64,000 nt of DNA from a bacterium. GTDB lineage: Bacteria; Sysuimicrobiota; Sysuimicrobiia; Sysuimicrobiales; Segetimicrobiaceae. Shown one piece after another: positions 25,422 to 33,425 of the stretch. Each line of letters opens with the position of its first letter. The stretch's first letter is position 1. The DNA lies in the NCBI GenBank assembly GCA_035307765.1, contig DATGHU010000011.1:43757-107756 (forward strand), read 5' to 3'. Made by a program: the position numbers and the translations under genes. A model generated the notes under the pieces. The model made no database searches. It was not told where the DNA came from and saw only the letters and a program-made list of their open reading frames with translations.

Positions 25422-26287
25422 TAGTGAGCGGAGGAATCCCCGGCATCCCCGGAATCGATGTAGGTGAGGTGGGTCGCCCCCTCGGCGACGAATCGCCGCG
25501 CGCGGTAGAACACCGTCACCCGGTCGGCCCACAGCGTCCCCTGCCGCCGCTTGACGATCACGCTCCCGGTGATGACGGCGATGCCCTGCCGGAGGTCGAT
25601 CGTGGCGCCGGCCCCGCGCAGCTTCGCGTCGTAGACGTCCGCGTCGATGGGCCCCCGGATCACCGCCCGATCGGTCGCGCGGAACAGGTCCATCCGGCTG
25701 CCCAGCATGCGCCCGTCGCGGTTCTGGATCGTCGCCCGGGCGGATCCGCCGCCGAAGATCACCGCGTGCTGCGCGCGCTCATCGTAGGTGACCCGCGAGC
25801 CCGTGGCGATCAGATCGGGTTGGGAGAACAGCGTGACGTTCCCGTCGGCCGCGAGCGCGCCGGTGTCGCGGTCGGCGGCGATGCGGTCCGCCAGCAGCGC
25901 GTAGGATCGGCTTTCCACCGAGGCGTGGCCGGCCAGCAGGGCCCGGGCCACCCGCTGCTCGTGCACCACAAACAGGGTCACCGTGTCCGCGACCGCCTTG
26001 ACCGTCGGATCCGCCACCGACACGTGCCCGGTGAAGACCGCCACGCCCGTGGGCCGGTACAGCCGCAGGGCGTCGCTGGTCGCGCGCAGCGAGCCGTAGG
26101 TGACCGCCACGTGCCCCGTGGCGATCAGGGTGCTGCCGCGGGCATCGACCGATACCTGGTCGGCGGCGAACGTCGCCGATCCGGCGGAAAACTTCGCGGC
26201 GGCCGACGCGGACGGCCCGCCCGGTCCGGGGAACCCGGCGAGGCCGACGGCGACCAGGGCCGCGGCCAGCCGGAGGCGGCGCGGCAT
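25421..26287 (-). CDS. LptA/OstA-like periplasmic protein
   Basis: About 288 residues: a signal peptide (residues 4-30, ending SASA), then repeated OstA-type beta units (FAADQVSVDARGSTLIATGHVAVTYG cut here to STLIATGHVAV, TSDALRLYRPTGVAVFTGHV, LLADRIAADRDTGALAADGNV). LptA forms a beta-jellyroll bridge carrying lipopolysaccharide between membranes. It is longer than E. coli LptA (~185 residues), with perhaps two jellyroll units. It follows the Fur-family gene by 2 nt. Together with the LptD-like gene at 8281 it supports an outer membrane. It could also be an LptC-like fusion. Confidence 0.75.
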   Translation of the reverse strand: MPRRLRLAAALVAVGLAGFPGPGGPSASAAAKFSAGSATFAADQVSVDARGSTLIATGHVAVTYGSLRATSDALRLYRPTGVAVFTGHVSVADPTVKAVADTVTLFVVHEQRVARALLAGHASVESRSYALLADRIAADRDTGALAADGNVTLFSQPDLIATGSRVTYDERAQHAVIFGGGSARATIQNRDGRMLGSRMDLFRATDRAVIRGPIDADVYDAKLRGAGATIDLRQGIAVITGSVIVKRRQGTLWADRVTVFYRARRFVAEGATHLTYIDSGDAGDSSAH

Positions 26288-26289
26288 CG

Positions 26290-26796
26290 CTAGCGCCCGG
26301 CGCGAGATGCGGCGTTCCGGCAGGAGGCGCAGTACCCGTAGAACTCGATGCGGTGGCCGACCACGACGAACATCCCGTCGGTCAGCTTTGACTGCTCCTG
26401 TTCCAGGGTCTTGGTGACCCGGCCGCGTGGGATGTCCACCACCGCGCCGCATCTGAGACAGGTGCCGTGATAGTGCGGGTGCACGTTCGGGCAGAACACG
26501 CTCCGCCCGTCGCCGTAGGTCAGGCGTCGGACCATGCCCAGCCGGCCGAACAGATCGAGGGTCCGGTAGGTGGTGGCCAGGTTCACGGTGGGGCAGACCG
26601 TGCGGGCGCGGCGGCAGATCTCCTCGGCGGTGACGTTCTCGCGGCCGGCGTTGAGCATGCTCCCCAGGATCGCCCGCCGCTGCGGGGTGGCGCGGTAGCC
26701 CTCGCGCGCCAGCACGGTGAGGCGTTCGTCGAGGGTGGCCGGCTCGGTCCGTTGAGCCGCCACCCCTGCGTCGGCCCGGTACGAGGTCGTCGGCAC
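26290..26796 (-). CDS. Fur-family metal-dependent transcriptional regulator
   Basis: A 168-residue protein. The winged helix covers residues ~25-95 (YRATPQRRAIL, TVNLATTYRTLDLFGRLGMV). The dimerisation and metal region has HPHYHGTCLRCG near 110 and a second pair CASC near 158, giving the two CxxC structural zinc site. Fur, Zur and PerR cannot be told apart. It starts at GTG, 10 nt after the korB stop, and is followed immediately by the LptA-like gene, so it is embedded in an operon of ferredoxin oxidoreductase and envelope genes. Control of its own operon by iron or peroxide is possible, but no Fur box was found. Confidence 0.88.
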   Translation of the reverse strand: MPTTSYRADAGVAAQRTEPATLDERLTVLAREGYRATPQRRAILGSMLNAGRENVTAEEICRRARTVCPTVNLATTYRTLDLFGRLGMVRRLTYGDGRSVFCPNVHPHYHGTCLRCGAVVDIPRGRVTKTLEQEQSKLTDGMFVVVGHRIEFYGYCASCRNAASRAGR

Positions 26797-26806
26797 GGCG
26801 GTGCGC

Positions 26807-27676
26807 CTAGAAGAACTCTTGGCGGAGAGCGTCCGCCTGCGTCGCGGTGAGCGGCGCGAGCTCGCGCTTGGCGACCGGCCCGATCCGCAGCTCCGAGACC
26901 TGGTCCTCGTAGGTCGGCTCGCCCTGAACCTGGTACAGGATCCCGATGGGGATCTTCTCCCCCCACTCCTGCGCCTTGCGCCAGGCGGTCTCCCGATCCG
27001 CGGGATTGTGCCCGGCCTCCTCCAGCTTGTAGACGCGCTCCCGGTAGTAGTCGTAGGTGTTGATCTTGTTATAGATCACGCACGGCTGCAGCACGTCCAC
27101 CAACGCGTAGCCCCTGTGCTGGATCGCCGCCATGATCAGCTTGGCCAGGTGCTTCGGATCTCCGGAGAACCCGCGCGCCACGAACGTCGCGCCGCCATTG
27201 ATCGCCGTCGCCAGCGGGTTGAACGCGATCTCGATGCTCCCCTCCGGCGTGGTGCTGGTGACGAACCCGCGCTCACTCGTCGGCGCGTACTGCCCCTTGG
27301 TCAGGCCGTAGACCATGTTGTTCTCGGCGATGTGGACGATGTCGGAGTTCCGCCGCATGATGTTCATGAAGTGGTTCCCGCCGATGCCGTACCCGTCCCC
27401 GTCCCCGGTGATGCAGATCACGTGCAGGTCGTGGTTGGCGAGCTTCGTCCCCTGCGCCACCGGCAGCGACCGCCCGTGGATGGTGGTGAACGAGTTCGCG
27501 TTCATGTAGTCGGGGAGCTTGCTGCCGCACCCGATCCCCGAGAAGAACATCACCTCGTGCGGGTGGATCTCCAACTGCGCGAGCGCGCTCTTCACGGCGT
27601 TCAGGATGCCGTAGTCCCCGCACCCCGGACACCAGGTGACCTTGATTTGGTTGTTAAACGTCTTCTGATCAAGCAT
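26807..27676 (-). CDS. korB: 2-oxoacid:ferredoxin oxidoreductase, beta subunit
   Basis: 289 residues. It binds thiamine diphosphate: CPGCGDYGIL near 16 holds cysteines for the cluster or fold, and GDGDGYGIGGNHFMN near 90 is the Mg-TPP motif. With KorA it would interconvert 2-oxoglutarate (or another 2-oxoacid) with CoA, CO2 and reduced ferredoxin in the cytosol. The gene overlaps the korA end by 8 nt. There is no delta ferredoxin-like subunit gene, as in other two-subunit enzymes. The substrate is inferred from the KorAB-like arrangement and is not certain. Confidence 0.92.
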   Translation of the reverse strand: MLDQKTFNNQIKVTWCPGCGDYGILNAVKSALAQLEIHPHEVMFFSGIGCGSKLPDYMNANSFTTIHGRSLPVAQGTKLANHDLHVICITGDGDGYGIGGNHFMNIMRRNSDIVHIAENNMVYGLTKGQYAPTSERGFVTSTTPEGSIEIAFNPLATAINGGATFVARGFSGDPKHLAKLIMAAIQHRGYALVDVLQPCVIYNKINTYDYYRERVYKLEEAGHNPADRETAWRKAQEWGEKIPIGILYQVQGEPTYEDQVSELRIGPVAKRELAPLTATQADALRQEFF

Positions 27677-29435
27677 GGACCTTGGCCTCCTCCAGCTTCT
27701 CGATGATGTATTCCGCGCTGATCGGCCGGCCGTCCCAGCGCAGGATCATCCGATCCGCGCGCCGGCCGGTCATCGCCCGCACCAGGTGCGCGAACTGGCC
27801 GCTCTGGTTGCCCTCCACCGCCACCAGTTCGCGGGCCGCCTCGATCAGCGGCGCCGCCTTCGCCTCCGGGAACGGCCAGATGTCGACGAAGTGCAGGAGG
27901 TTGGCCCGGGTCCCCCGGGCGTTGAGCATATCGACGGCCTCCCGCATCGCGCCGTACGTGCTCCCCCAGCCCATCAGGGTGACCGCCGCCCCTTCCGGCC
28001 CGTAGAGGGTCGGCTCGTGGAGGTCCTCCACGATGTGCTGGAATTTCCGCCACCGCTTCCCGGCCATCTTCAGCCGGTTCGCCTGGTTCTCGTCCTCGAA
28101 GTGCCCGTACTCGTCGTGCTCGTCGCTGCAGGCCTGCTGCACCGCCTTCGGATGCCCGGGGATCGCCCGAGGGGAGATGCCGCTCGGGGTGTCGCGGTAC
28201 CGCAGGTACGGTCCGGTGAGCCCATCCAGCTGTGCCGGCGTCAGCATGTCCCCGCGGTCGATCTGCACGCGCTCGATCGGGAACTCCGACGGCAGCAGCG
28301 TGCGCATCATCGTGGTGAGGTAGAACTCGGTCATGACGATCACCGGGCACTGCCACTTCTCCGCCAGGTTGAACGCCCGCACGGTGGTGTGGAAGCACGC
28401 TTCCTGGGTGCCCGGGGCCAGCACGATCCGCGGGAACTCCCCCTGGCTGGCGAACAGCGCGAAGAGCAGGTCGCCCTGCTCGGTCTTGGTCGGCATTCCG
28501 GTGGAGGGGCCGGGCCGCTGGGCTTCCACGATCACCACGGGCACCTCGGCCATCCCGGCCAGCCCGAGGGCCTCCACCATCAGCGAGAAGCCGCCGCCGC
28601 TTGTGGCCGTCATCGCCCGCGCCCCGGCGTTGCCCGCGCCGATCGCGAACAGGATCGCCGCGATCTCGTCCTCGGTCTGCTTGACGACGATGTCGAACTT
28701 CCTCTGGTGCCCCGCGATGTACTCAAGAATCGAGCTCGCGGGGGTCATCGGATACCCGGACATGAACCGGCACCCGGCGGCGATCGCCCCCACGCCGATC
28801 GCCTGGTTCCCGTTGATCAGCAGCCGGCGGCCCCGCTCCTTGAGCGGGGAGGCCTTCCATTCGAAGGAGGTCGAATACTTGTCGCGCCCGACCTTGTACC
28901 CTTCCTCGGCCACCTTGAGGTTGCCCTCGACGACCGCGTCGCCCTTGCGTTTGAAGTTCTGGCGGATGACGTCGGCCACAAACTCAAACGGGTACTCGAC
29001 GATGCCCGCGAGCGCCCCCAGGCCACAGGTGTTGGCCATGATTTTGTTGCCGCCGATCTCCTGCGCGAGCTTCGTCAGCGGCAGGCCGTAGAGCTGCACC
29101 CCCCGCCGCGTCAACACGTCGTGATCGAACTTGAGCGCGTCGTCGAACACGAGCGCGCCGCCCTGAACGATGTGCGCGCCGTAGTCCGTCACCGCCTCCG
29201 GGCTGAACGCCAGCAGCAGGTGCACGCCTTCGGTGTGGGCCCACAGGGGATGATCGGCGAGCCGGATCTGGAAGAAGTTGAGCCCGCCCCGGATCCGGGA
29301 CATGTACTCGGTGTAGGTGTGGAGCCAGAGGCCGCCGTGGCTCAGCGCCTGCGCGAACCCGGCCCCGCCGGACTCCACGCCCTGACCCGCCTCGCCCGCC
29401 AGCCTGATCGTCATGTTGTTGATCCGCTTACTCAC
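27669..29435 (-). CDS. korA: 2-oxoacid:ferredoxin oxidoreductase, alpha subunit (gamma-alpha fusion)
   Basis: 588 residues. Residues 1-190 are the gamma domain (IRLAGEAGQGVESGG, YTEYMSRIRGG), and ~200-588 the alpha (pyrimidine-binding) part (INGNQAIGVGAIAAGCRF, YPMTPASSILEY, ATSGGGFSLMVEALGLAGMAEVP, VEAQRPGPSTGMPTKTEQGDL). This gamma-alpha order is typical of KorA and of oxygen-tolerant members in aerobes. It starts at GTG, about 150 nt after the DUF169 gene on the same strand. It pairs with korB. Confidence 0.92.
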   Translation of the reverse strand: MSKRINNMTIRLAGEAGQGVESGGAGFAQALSHGGLWLHTYTEYMSRIRGGLNFFQIRLADHPLWAHTEGVHLLLAFSPEAVTDYGAHIVQGGALVFDDALKFDHDVLTRRGVQLYGLPLTKLAQEIGGNKIMANTCGLGALAGIVEYPFEFVADVIRQNFKRKGDAVVEGNLKVAEEGYKVGRDKYSTSFEWKASPLKERGRRLLINGNQAIGVGAIAAGCRFMSGYPMTPASSILEYIAGHQRKFDIVVKQTEDEIAAILFAIGAGNAGARAMTATSGGGFSLMVEALGLAGMAEVPVVIVEAQRPGPSTGMPTKTEQGDLLFALFASQGEFPRIVLAPGTQEACFHTTVRAFNLAEKWQCPVIVMTEFYLTTMMRTLLPSEFPIERVQIDRGDMLTPAQLDGLTGPYLRYRDTPSGISPRAIPGHPKAVQQACSDEHDEYGHFEDENQANRLKMAGKRWRKFQHIVEDLHEPTLYGPEGAAVTLMGWGSTYGAMREAVDMLNARGTRANLLHFVDIWPFPEAKAAPLIEAARELVAVEGNQSGQFAHLVRAMTGRRADRMILRWDGRPISAEYIIEKLEEAKVHA

Positions 29436-29587
29436 GCTGTCTCACCCCCGATGAAGGCTGGGCCTCCCGCTCAGGTGCTGCGCGCCTTCGTGAGGCGCCC
29501 CCTTGCGATCACCCGACTCACCCACTCCCTCCGAACACACATTCCATGCGGCTGCCGCCCCACCCTCCGGGCAGGCAGCCGCCCCGG

Positions 29588-30436
29588 CTACTCTCGTCGC
29601 GCCGGACCCCGTCCCTCGGGCGCCGGGGAACCCGGCCCCTCCCCTTGGGATTCCTCCCACAGCGTGTCCAGCCGCCGGTACTTCTCCGGGAACTCTCCGG
29701 TGTAGCGCAGCCACGCCGGGATCGGGTACCGCACGCCGCCCTGGTGCGTCCCCCGGAGGCCGACCACGAGATCCTCCGCCCCCGCCCACGGAACCGCAAA
29801 GGCCATCTCGTGGTCCTCGGTCTGCCCGTAGATGCGATCCCCGTAGCACGGCAGGATCACCTGCGGCTGCCCGGCGCGCATCGTCTCGATCACCGCGTCG
29901 GCGCAGTCCAGCCGCGCGGAGAAGCTGCTGTGGATCCGGCCGCCCCCCCGGTACAGCGCCGCCGCCACCAACCGCATCACCTGCGCGGCGTTGCCGTACA
30001 TCAGCACGACATGCGGCTCGAACGCCGACCGGCCGAGGGGAGCGACGATGATCCGCTCGTACGTCCCGAAATCGAACTTCGGGACCTCCGCCTCGGTGCG
30101 CTTCCCGGCCTCCGCCGTCTCCGTGTACATGCCGCAGGCCAGGTTCCCCTCGGCGTAGTACGGGAGCACCTCCTCGAACCCGAACGCGGTTTTGGCCAGC
30201 GGGCAGCTGAGATCGTCCCGGCCCACCGCGAGCGCCCACCCGTACCGCCGGGCGATCGAAAACGTCTGACAGATGGCCACCTTGATGCCCATGTCTTGGG
30301 CGGGACGCCGGACCTTGTCGGGCAGCGGCTCGCCCGGCTTCGCCATCCGGATGCCGAGGGGAAACGTCTGCGGGCGGACGAATTTCTCGATCTCTTCGTT
30401 CAGCGCAGCCGGCGTCATCGCGCCCACGGTATCCAT
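29588..30436 (-). CDS. DUF169 family protein
   Basis: About 282 residues of the DUF169 family: KVAICQTFSIARRYGW, LAVGRDDLSCPLAKTAFGF near 75, ACGMYTETAEAGKR, HSSFSARLDCADAVI near 185 and VILPCYGDRIYGQTEDHEMAF. The conserved cysteines suggest a cofactor or metal site, and family genes often occur near ferredoxin-dependent enzymes, but the biochemical role is not known. It starts 7 nt after mrp (GTG 30439, ATG 30436 and ATG 30418 are all possible). Position between a Fe-S carrier and korAB suggests redox or Fe-S function (inference). The C-terminal ~20 residues are Pro/Glu-rich. Confidence 0.8.
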   Translation of the reverse strand: MDTVGAMTPAALNEEIEKFVRPQTFPLGIRMAKPGEPLPDKVRRPAQDMGIKVAICQTFSIARRYGWALAVGRDDLSCPLAKTAFGFEEVLPYYAEGNLACGMYTETAEAGKRTEAEVPKFDFGTYERIIVAPLGRSAFEPHVVLMYGNAAQVMRLVAAALYRGGGRIHSSFSARLDCADAVIETMRAGQPQVILPCYGDRIYGQTEDHEMAFAVPWAGAEDLVVGLRGTHQGGVRYPIPAWLRYTGEFPEKYRRLDTLWEESQGEGPGSPAPEGRGPARRE

Positions 30437-30443
30437 CACCCGG

Positions 30444-31526
30444 TCACGCCCGCGCCTTCAGCAGCGCGTCCGCGATCGCGTAGAAGACGAGCGCGGAAGG
30501 AGCCTCGGGATGCGTCAGGGTCACCGGCTGCCCGGTGTCGCCGCCCTCGCGGATGGCCGGATCGAGGGGGATCTGCCCCAGCAGCGGTGCGCCGATCATC
30601 TCCGCCAGCCTGGCGCCCCCGCCCTGGCCGAAGATGTAGGAGGGCTCGGCCCCGGGGGTGGCGAGGTAGTAGGACATGTTCTCGATGATCCCGATGACCG
30701 GCATGTTCACCTTCTCCGCCATCCGTCCGGCGCGGAAGGCCACCGTCGCCGCCGCGGCCTGGGGGGTCGTCACGATCAGCATCTCCGCCCTGGGCAGCGT
30801 CTGCGCGATCGTCAGCGACACGTCGCCGGTGCCGGGGGGGAGATCGATGAGCAGGTCCTGGACGTCTCCCCAGTAGACCTCACCGAGAAAGGTGGTGACG
30901 GCTTTGTGCAGCATCGGCCCGCGCCAGACGACGGCCTCGGTCTCGTCCACCATGAACCCCATGGAGATGGCGCGGACGCCCGCGCGCTCGAGCGGGATGA
31001 TCATCTGGTCGATGGTCGTCGGCCGACCCTTGATCCCCAGCATCTGGGGAATGCTGAACCCGTAGACGTCGGCGTCGGCGATCCCGACCCGCCGTCCCCG
31101 CGCCGCCAGCGCCACGGCGAGGTTGGTGGTCACCGTGGATTTCCCGACGCCGCCCTTCCCGCTGGCGATGACGAGCACCCGCGTGGTGGATGTCGGCGAA
31201 AGCAGCGGGGCCTGCCGCTGCGGCCCGGGGCGGAGTTGGCCGATGAGCGCCTGGCGCTGCTCCTGCGTCATCACCCCGAGCTGCACGTCCACCTGGTCCA
31301 CGCCCGGGAGTTCCTGAACCTTGGTCTTGATGGAGTCGATGATCGTCTCGCGCAGCGGGCAACCGCTGATCGTCAGCAGGGCCTCGACCCGCACCGCCCC
31401 ATCGCGGATCGCCACCTCTTTCACCATGTTGAGCTCGACGATGCTCCGGTGGAGCTCCGGGTCCATTACCCCCCGCAGCGCCTCGATCACCTGGTCTTTC
31501 GTCACGCCAACCCTACGGGCAAACAC
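30444..31526 (-). CDS. mrp: Mrp/NBP35-type iron-sulfur cluster carrier ATPase
   Basis: 360 residues. A MIP18-like domain comes first (~8-85; VMDPELHRSIVELNM, ISGCPLRETI). The P-loop ATPase has the deviant Walker A ASGKGGVGKST near 120, ADADVYGFSIPQML, and DLLIDLPPGTGDVSLT near 225. Bacterial Mrp often has a CxxC for a bridging cluster near the C-terminus; no CxxC is evident here, which could affect dimer-bridged cluster binding. It delivers Fe-S clusters to target proteins in the cytosol. It leads the DUF169-korAB-fur run, with its own TTGACA promoter about 80 nt upstream. Confidence 0.9.
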   Translation of the reverse strand: MFARRVGVTKDQVIEALRGVMDPELHRSIVELNMVKEVAIRDGAVRVEALLTISGCPLRETIIDSIKTKVQELPGVDQVDVQLGVMTQEQRQALIGQLRPGPQRQAPLLSPTSTTRVLVIASGKGGVGKSTVTTNLAVALAARGRRVGIADADVYGFSIPQMLGIKGRPTTIDQMIIPLERAGVRAISMGFMVDETEAVVWRGPMLHKAVTTFLGEVYWGDVQDLLIDLPPGTGDVSLTIAQTLPRAEMLIVTTPQAAAATVAFRAGRMAEKVNMPVIGIIENMSYYLATPGAEPSYIFGQGGGARLAEMIGAPLLGQIPLDPAIREGGDTGQPVTLTHPEAPSALVFYAIADALLKARA

Positions 31527-31589
31527 GATGCCTCCTGGGAGTCCAGCCGGGTGCGTTCGAGGTGGTTAGCCGGACGCGCGGGTGCTGAG

Positions 31590-31641
31590 AGTAATTATCA
31601 CTTTCATCATGAGCGTAGCACCCGTCGCGGAACGCTGTCAA
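31590..31641 (-). promoter_or_regulatory. mrp promoter with near-palindrome at the transcription start
   Basis: On the minus strand TTGACA (31636-31641), an 18-nt spacer and TACGCT (31612-31617). Just downstream, at 31590-31602, lies AGTGATAATTACT, which resembles the AGTGAATTACT at the same place in the suf promoter (57074-57084). Confidence 0.55.
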
Positions 31642-31668
31642 GGAAACGGGCGCGAGGGCGATCGGTCG

Positions 31669-32409
31669 CTACTGCGCGGGCGGCGCGCCCGTCGCCTGGC
31701 CGCCCGGACGTCGGCCGCGACGGCGGTGCCGTCGGCGGCGGCGACCCGAGGGCCGGGACGGTTCCCTCTGCGACCCCGCCGGGCCGACGGCGGTGGGGCC
31801 GGGCGAAACCGGGGGGCGCACCGCAAGGGCATCCCCGGCGGAGTCCAGAGGCATCGAGCGGTCGCCCTCCTCGACCTCGCCCGTGGACGCGTCTTCCGGG
31901 GCCGGCGCCAGGGTGTCGTCGGCGAGCGAGTCCACCTCCCCTTCCTCATCCGGGGCCGCGGGCTCGGGCGCACCAGGGGCCGGACGGGCAGCCCGACGCT
32001 GCGGAGCCTTGCGCTCCGCGGCCAGCTTGATCCGGGCGAGGAACCGCTCCACAAACTGCACGAAGAACTGACGGGCCGCATCGTCCGAGATCATCGCGAT
32101 GGCGGGATCGACCTCGAGGCGGTACACCACCTCGGTCCCGTCCTCCACGACTTTCAGGGTGCACTCTCCGCCGAAGGCGCGCAGCGTCCCCCGCAGCTGC
32201 TTGAACTCGATGGAGTGCGGCGGCCGCAGGGTGACCCGCTGGACCGACTCGATCGGCAGGCCGATCAGATAGCCGGTCAGTGTCACCATCTGGCCGCCCC
32301 GGCGCTTCTCCACGGACTCCGCCGTCATCCAGAGGGGGGCGGCGTAACGGGGGAGGTGATCGACGCGCCCGATGTGAGCAAAGACCTTGTCGGGAGAGGC
32401 GCGCATCAC
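31669..32409 (-). CDS. SRPBCC (cyclase/dehydrase-like) protein with Arg-rich tail
   Basis: 246 residues from GTG 32409 (GAGG lies 8 nt upstream); ATG 32406 is the alternative. Residues 1-135 form a START/polyketide-cyclase-like fold (RASPDKVFAHIGRVDHLPRY, VQRVTLRPPHSIEF, CTLKVVEDGTEVVYRLEVDP). Such folds bind hydrophobic ligands; in bacteria the function is usually unknown. The remaining ~110 residues are low-complexity: acidic Ala/Pro/Glu sequence ending in a run of arginines (RRRRRHRRRGRR) that could bind nucleic acid or membrane. It follows the MetE-like pair by 41 nt. Confidence 0.72.
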   Translation of the reverse strand: MMRASPDKVFAHIGRVDHLPRYAAPLWMTAESVEKRRGGQMVTLTGYLIGLPIESVQRVTLRPPHSIEFKQLRGTLRAFGGECTLKVVEDGTEVVYRLEVDPAIAMISDDAARQFFVQFVERFLARIKLAAERKAPQRRAARPAPGAPEPAAPDEEGEVDSLADDTLAPAPEDASTGEVEEGDRSMPLDSAGDALAVRPPVSPGPTAVGPAGSQREPSRPSGRRRRRHRRRGRRPGGQATGAPPAQ

Positions 32410-32450
32410 CCGGCGCGCCTCGATGGCCAGGATCGGTGGCGCCGGGGCGG

Positions 32451-33425
32451 CTATCGGGTCAACTCCTCTCGGATGCGTCGGGTGCCCGCCACCATCGAGG
32501 TCAATTTGGCGACCGTCTCCTCGATTGTCCGGGTCTTCAGGCCGCAGTCCGGCGTGACGTAGATCTGCTCGAGCGGGATCACCTTCAGCGACCGGCGGAT
32601 CCCGTCGGCCACCTCCTCGGGCGTCTCCGCGCGGTGGCTGTGGGCATCGAGCACCCCCAGGCCGATATCTTTGGTGAACCGCGGGGTCCGAAACGTCTCC
32701 AGCAGCGCGAAGTCGTCGTTCTTGAGGGCGAGGTCGATCTGATTCACGGCCAAGCGCAGCATCGCCGGATAGATCCGCGGCACGTCCCCGTAACAGACGT
32801 GGGTGATCGTGTAGGCGGAGAGCCCCCGGGTCACCATCGCCATCGCCTCAACGGCGAGATCGAAATCTTCGTCCGGCCGCGTGTGGATGGCGGGCTCGTC
32901 GATCTGGATGTACCGGGCCCCGGCGCGCTCAAGGTCCGCCGCCTCGTCGTGGATGGCCCGGGCGAGATCCAGCACCAGCTCCCGGCGCGTGGGGTAGTGT
33001 TCGTTGAACGACCACTCCGCGATCGTGTACGGACCCGTCAGCATCCCCTTCACCGGCCGGGGGGTCAGCCCTTGGGCGAACTTCCACCAGTCCACGGTGA
33101 CCGGGCCGCGGCGGCCGACCGGCGCCACCACCGCCGGCTTCGGGTAGTACCGGTTGCCGTACGAGCGCACCAGGCCGGGGATGGCGAACCCGTCCATCTG
33201 GTCCGCGAAGAACGCGACCATATCCCCGCGGTACATCTCCCCGTCCACCAGGACGTCCAGCCCGATCTCCTCCTGGCGGCGGATCCACTCCTCGGTCGCC
33301 TGGCGCTCCAGCGAGCGCAGCTCTTCGTCCGGCAGCTGTTTGCGTGCGTGCTTCCGCCTCGCCTCCAGGATGTACGCCGGCTTGGGGAAGCTTCCGACCG
33401 TCGTGGTGAGCAGTGACGTGGTCAT
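32451..33425 (-). CDS. metE: Core MetE, zinc-binding C-terminal-type methionine synthase barrel
   Basis: 324 residues equivalent to the C-terminal barrel of cobalamin-independent methionine synthase. Zinc ligands are in place: HVCYGD (His and Cys of the HxC motif) near 200 and PDCGLKTR near 285. Also visible are TVGSFPK at the start, MLTGPYTIAEWS near 125 and IQIDEPAI near 165. It would transfer a methyl group to homocysteine. It overlaps by 4 nt a same-length relative that lacks the zinc ligands; together they look like MetE split into its two barrels. The methyl donor may be folate or another carrier, as in archaeal core-MetE. Confidence 0.85.
   Translation of the reverse strand: MTTSLLTTTVGSFPKPAYILEARRKHARKQLPDEELRSLERQATEEWIRRQEEIGLDVLVDGEMYRGDMVAFFADQMDGFAIPGLVRSYGNRYYPKPAVVAPVGRRGPVTVDWWKFAQGLTPRPVKGMLTGPYTIAEWSFNEHYPTRRELVLDLARAIHDEAADLERAGARYIQIDEPAIHTRPDEDFDLAVEAMAMVTRGLSAYTITHVCYGDVPRIYPAMLRLAVNQIDLALKNDDFALLETFRTPRFTKDIGLGVLDAHSHRAETPEEVADGIRRSLKVIPLEQIYVTPDCGLKTRTIEETVAKLTSMVAGTRRIREELTR

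Noticed and set aside
31669-31760. Arginine-rich C-terminus of the SRPBCC protein as a frameshift
   Set aside because: The frame is intact and low-complexity basic tails are plausible; no alternative frame gives a better family match.
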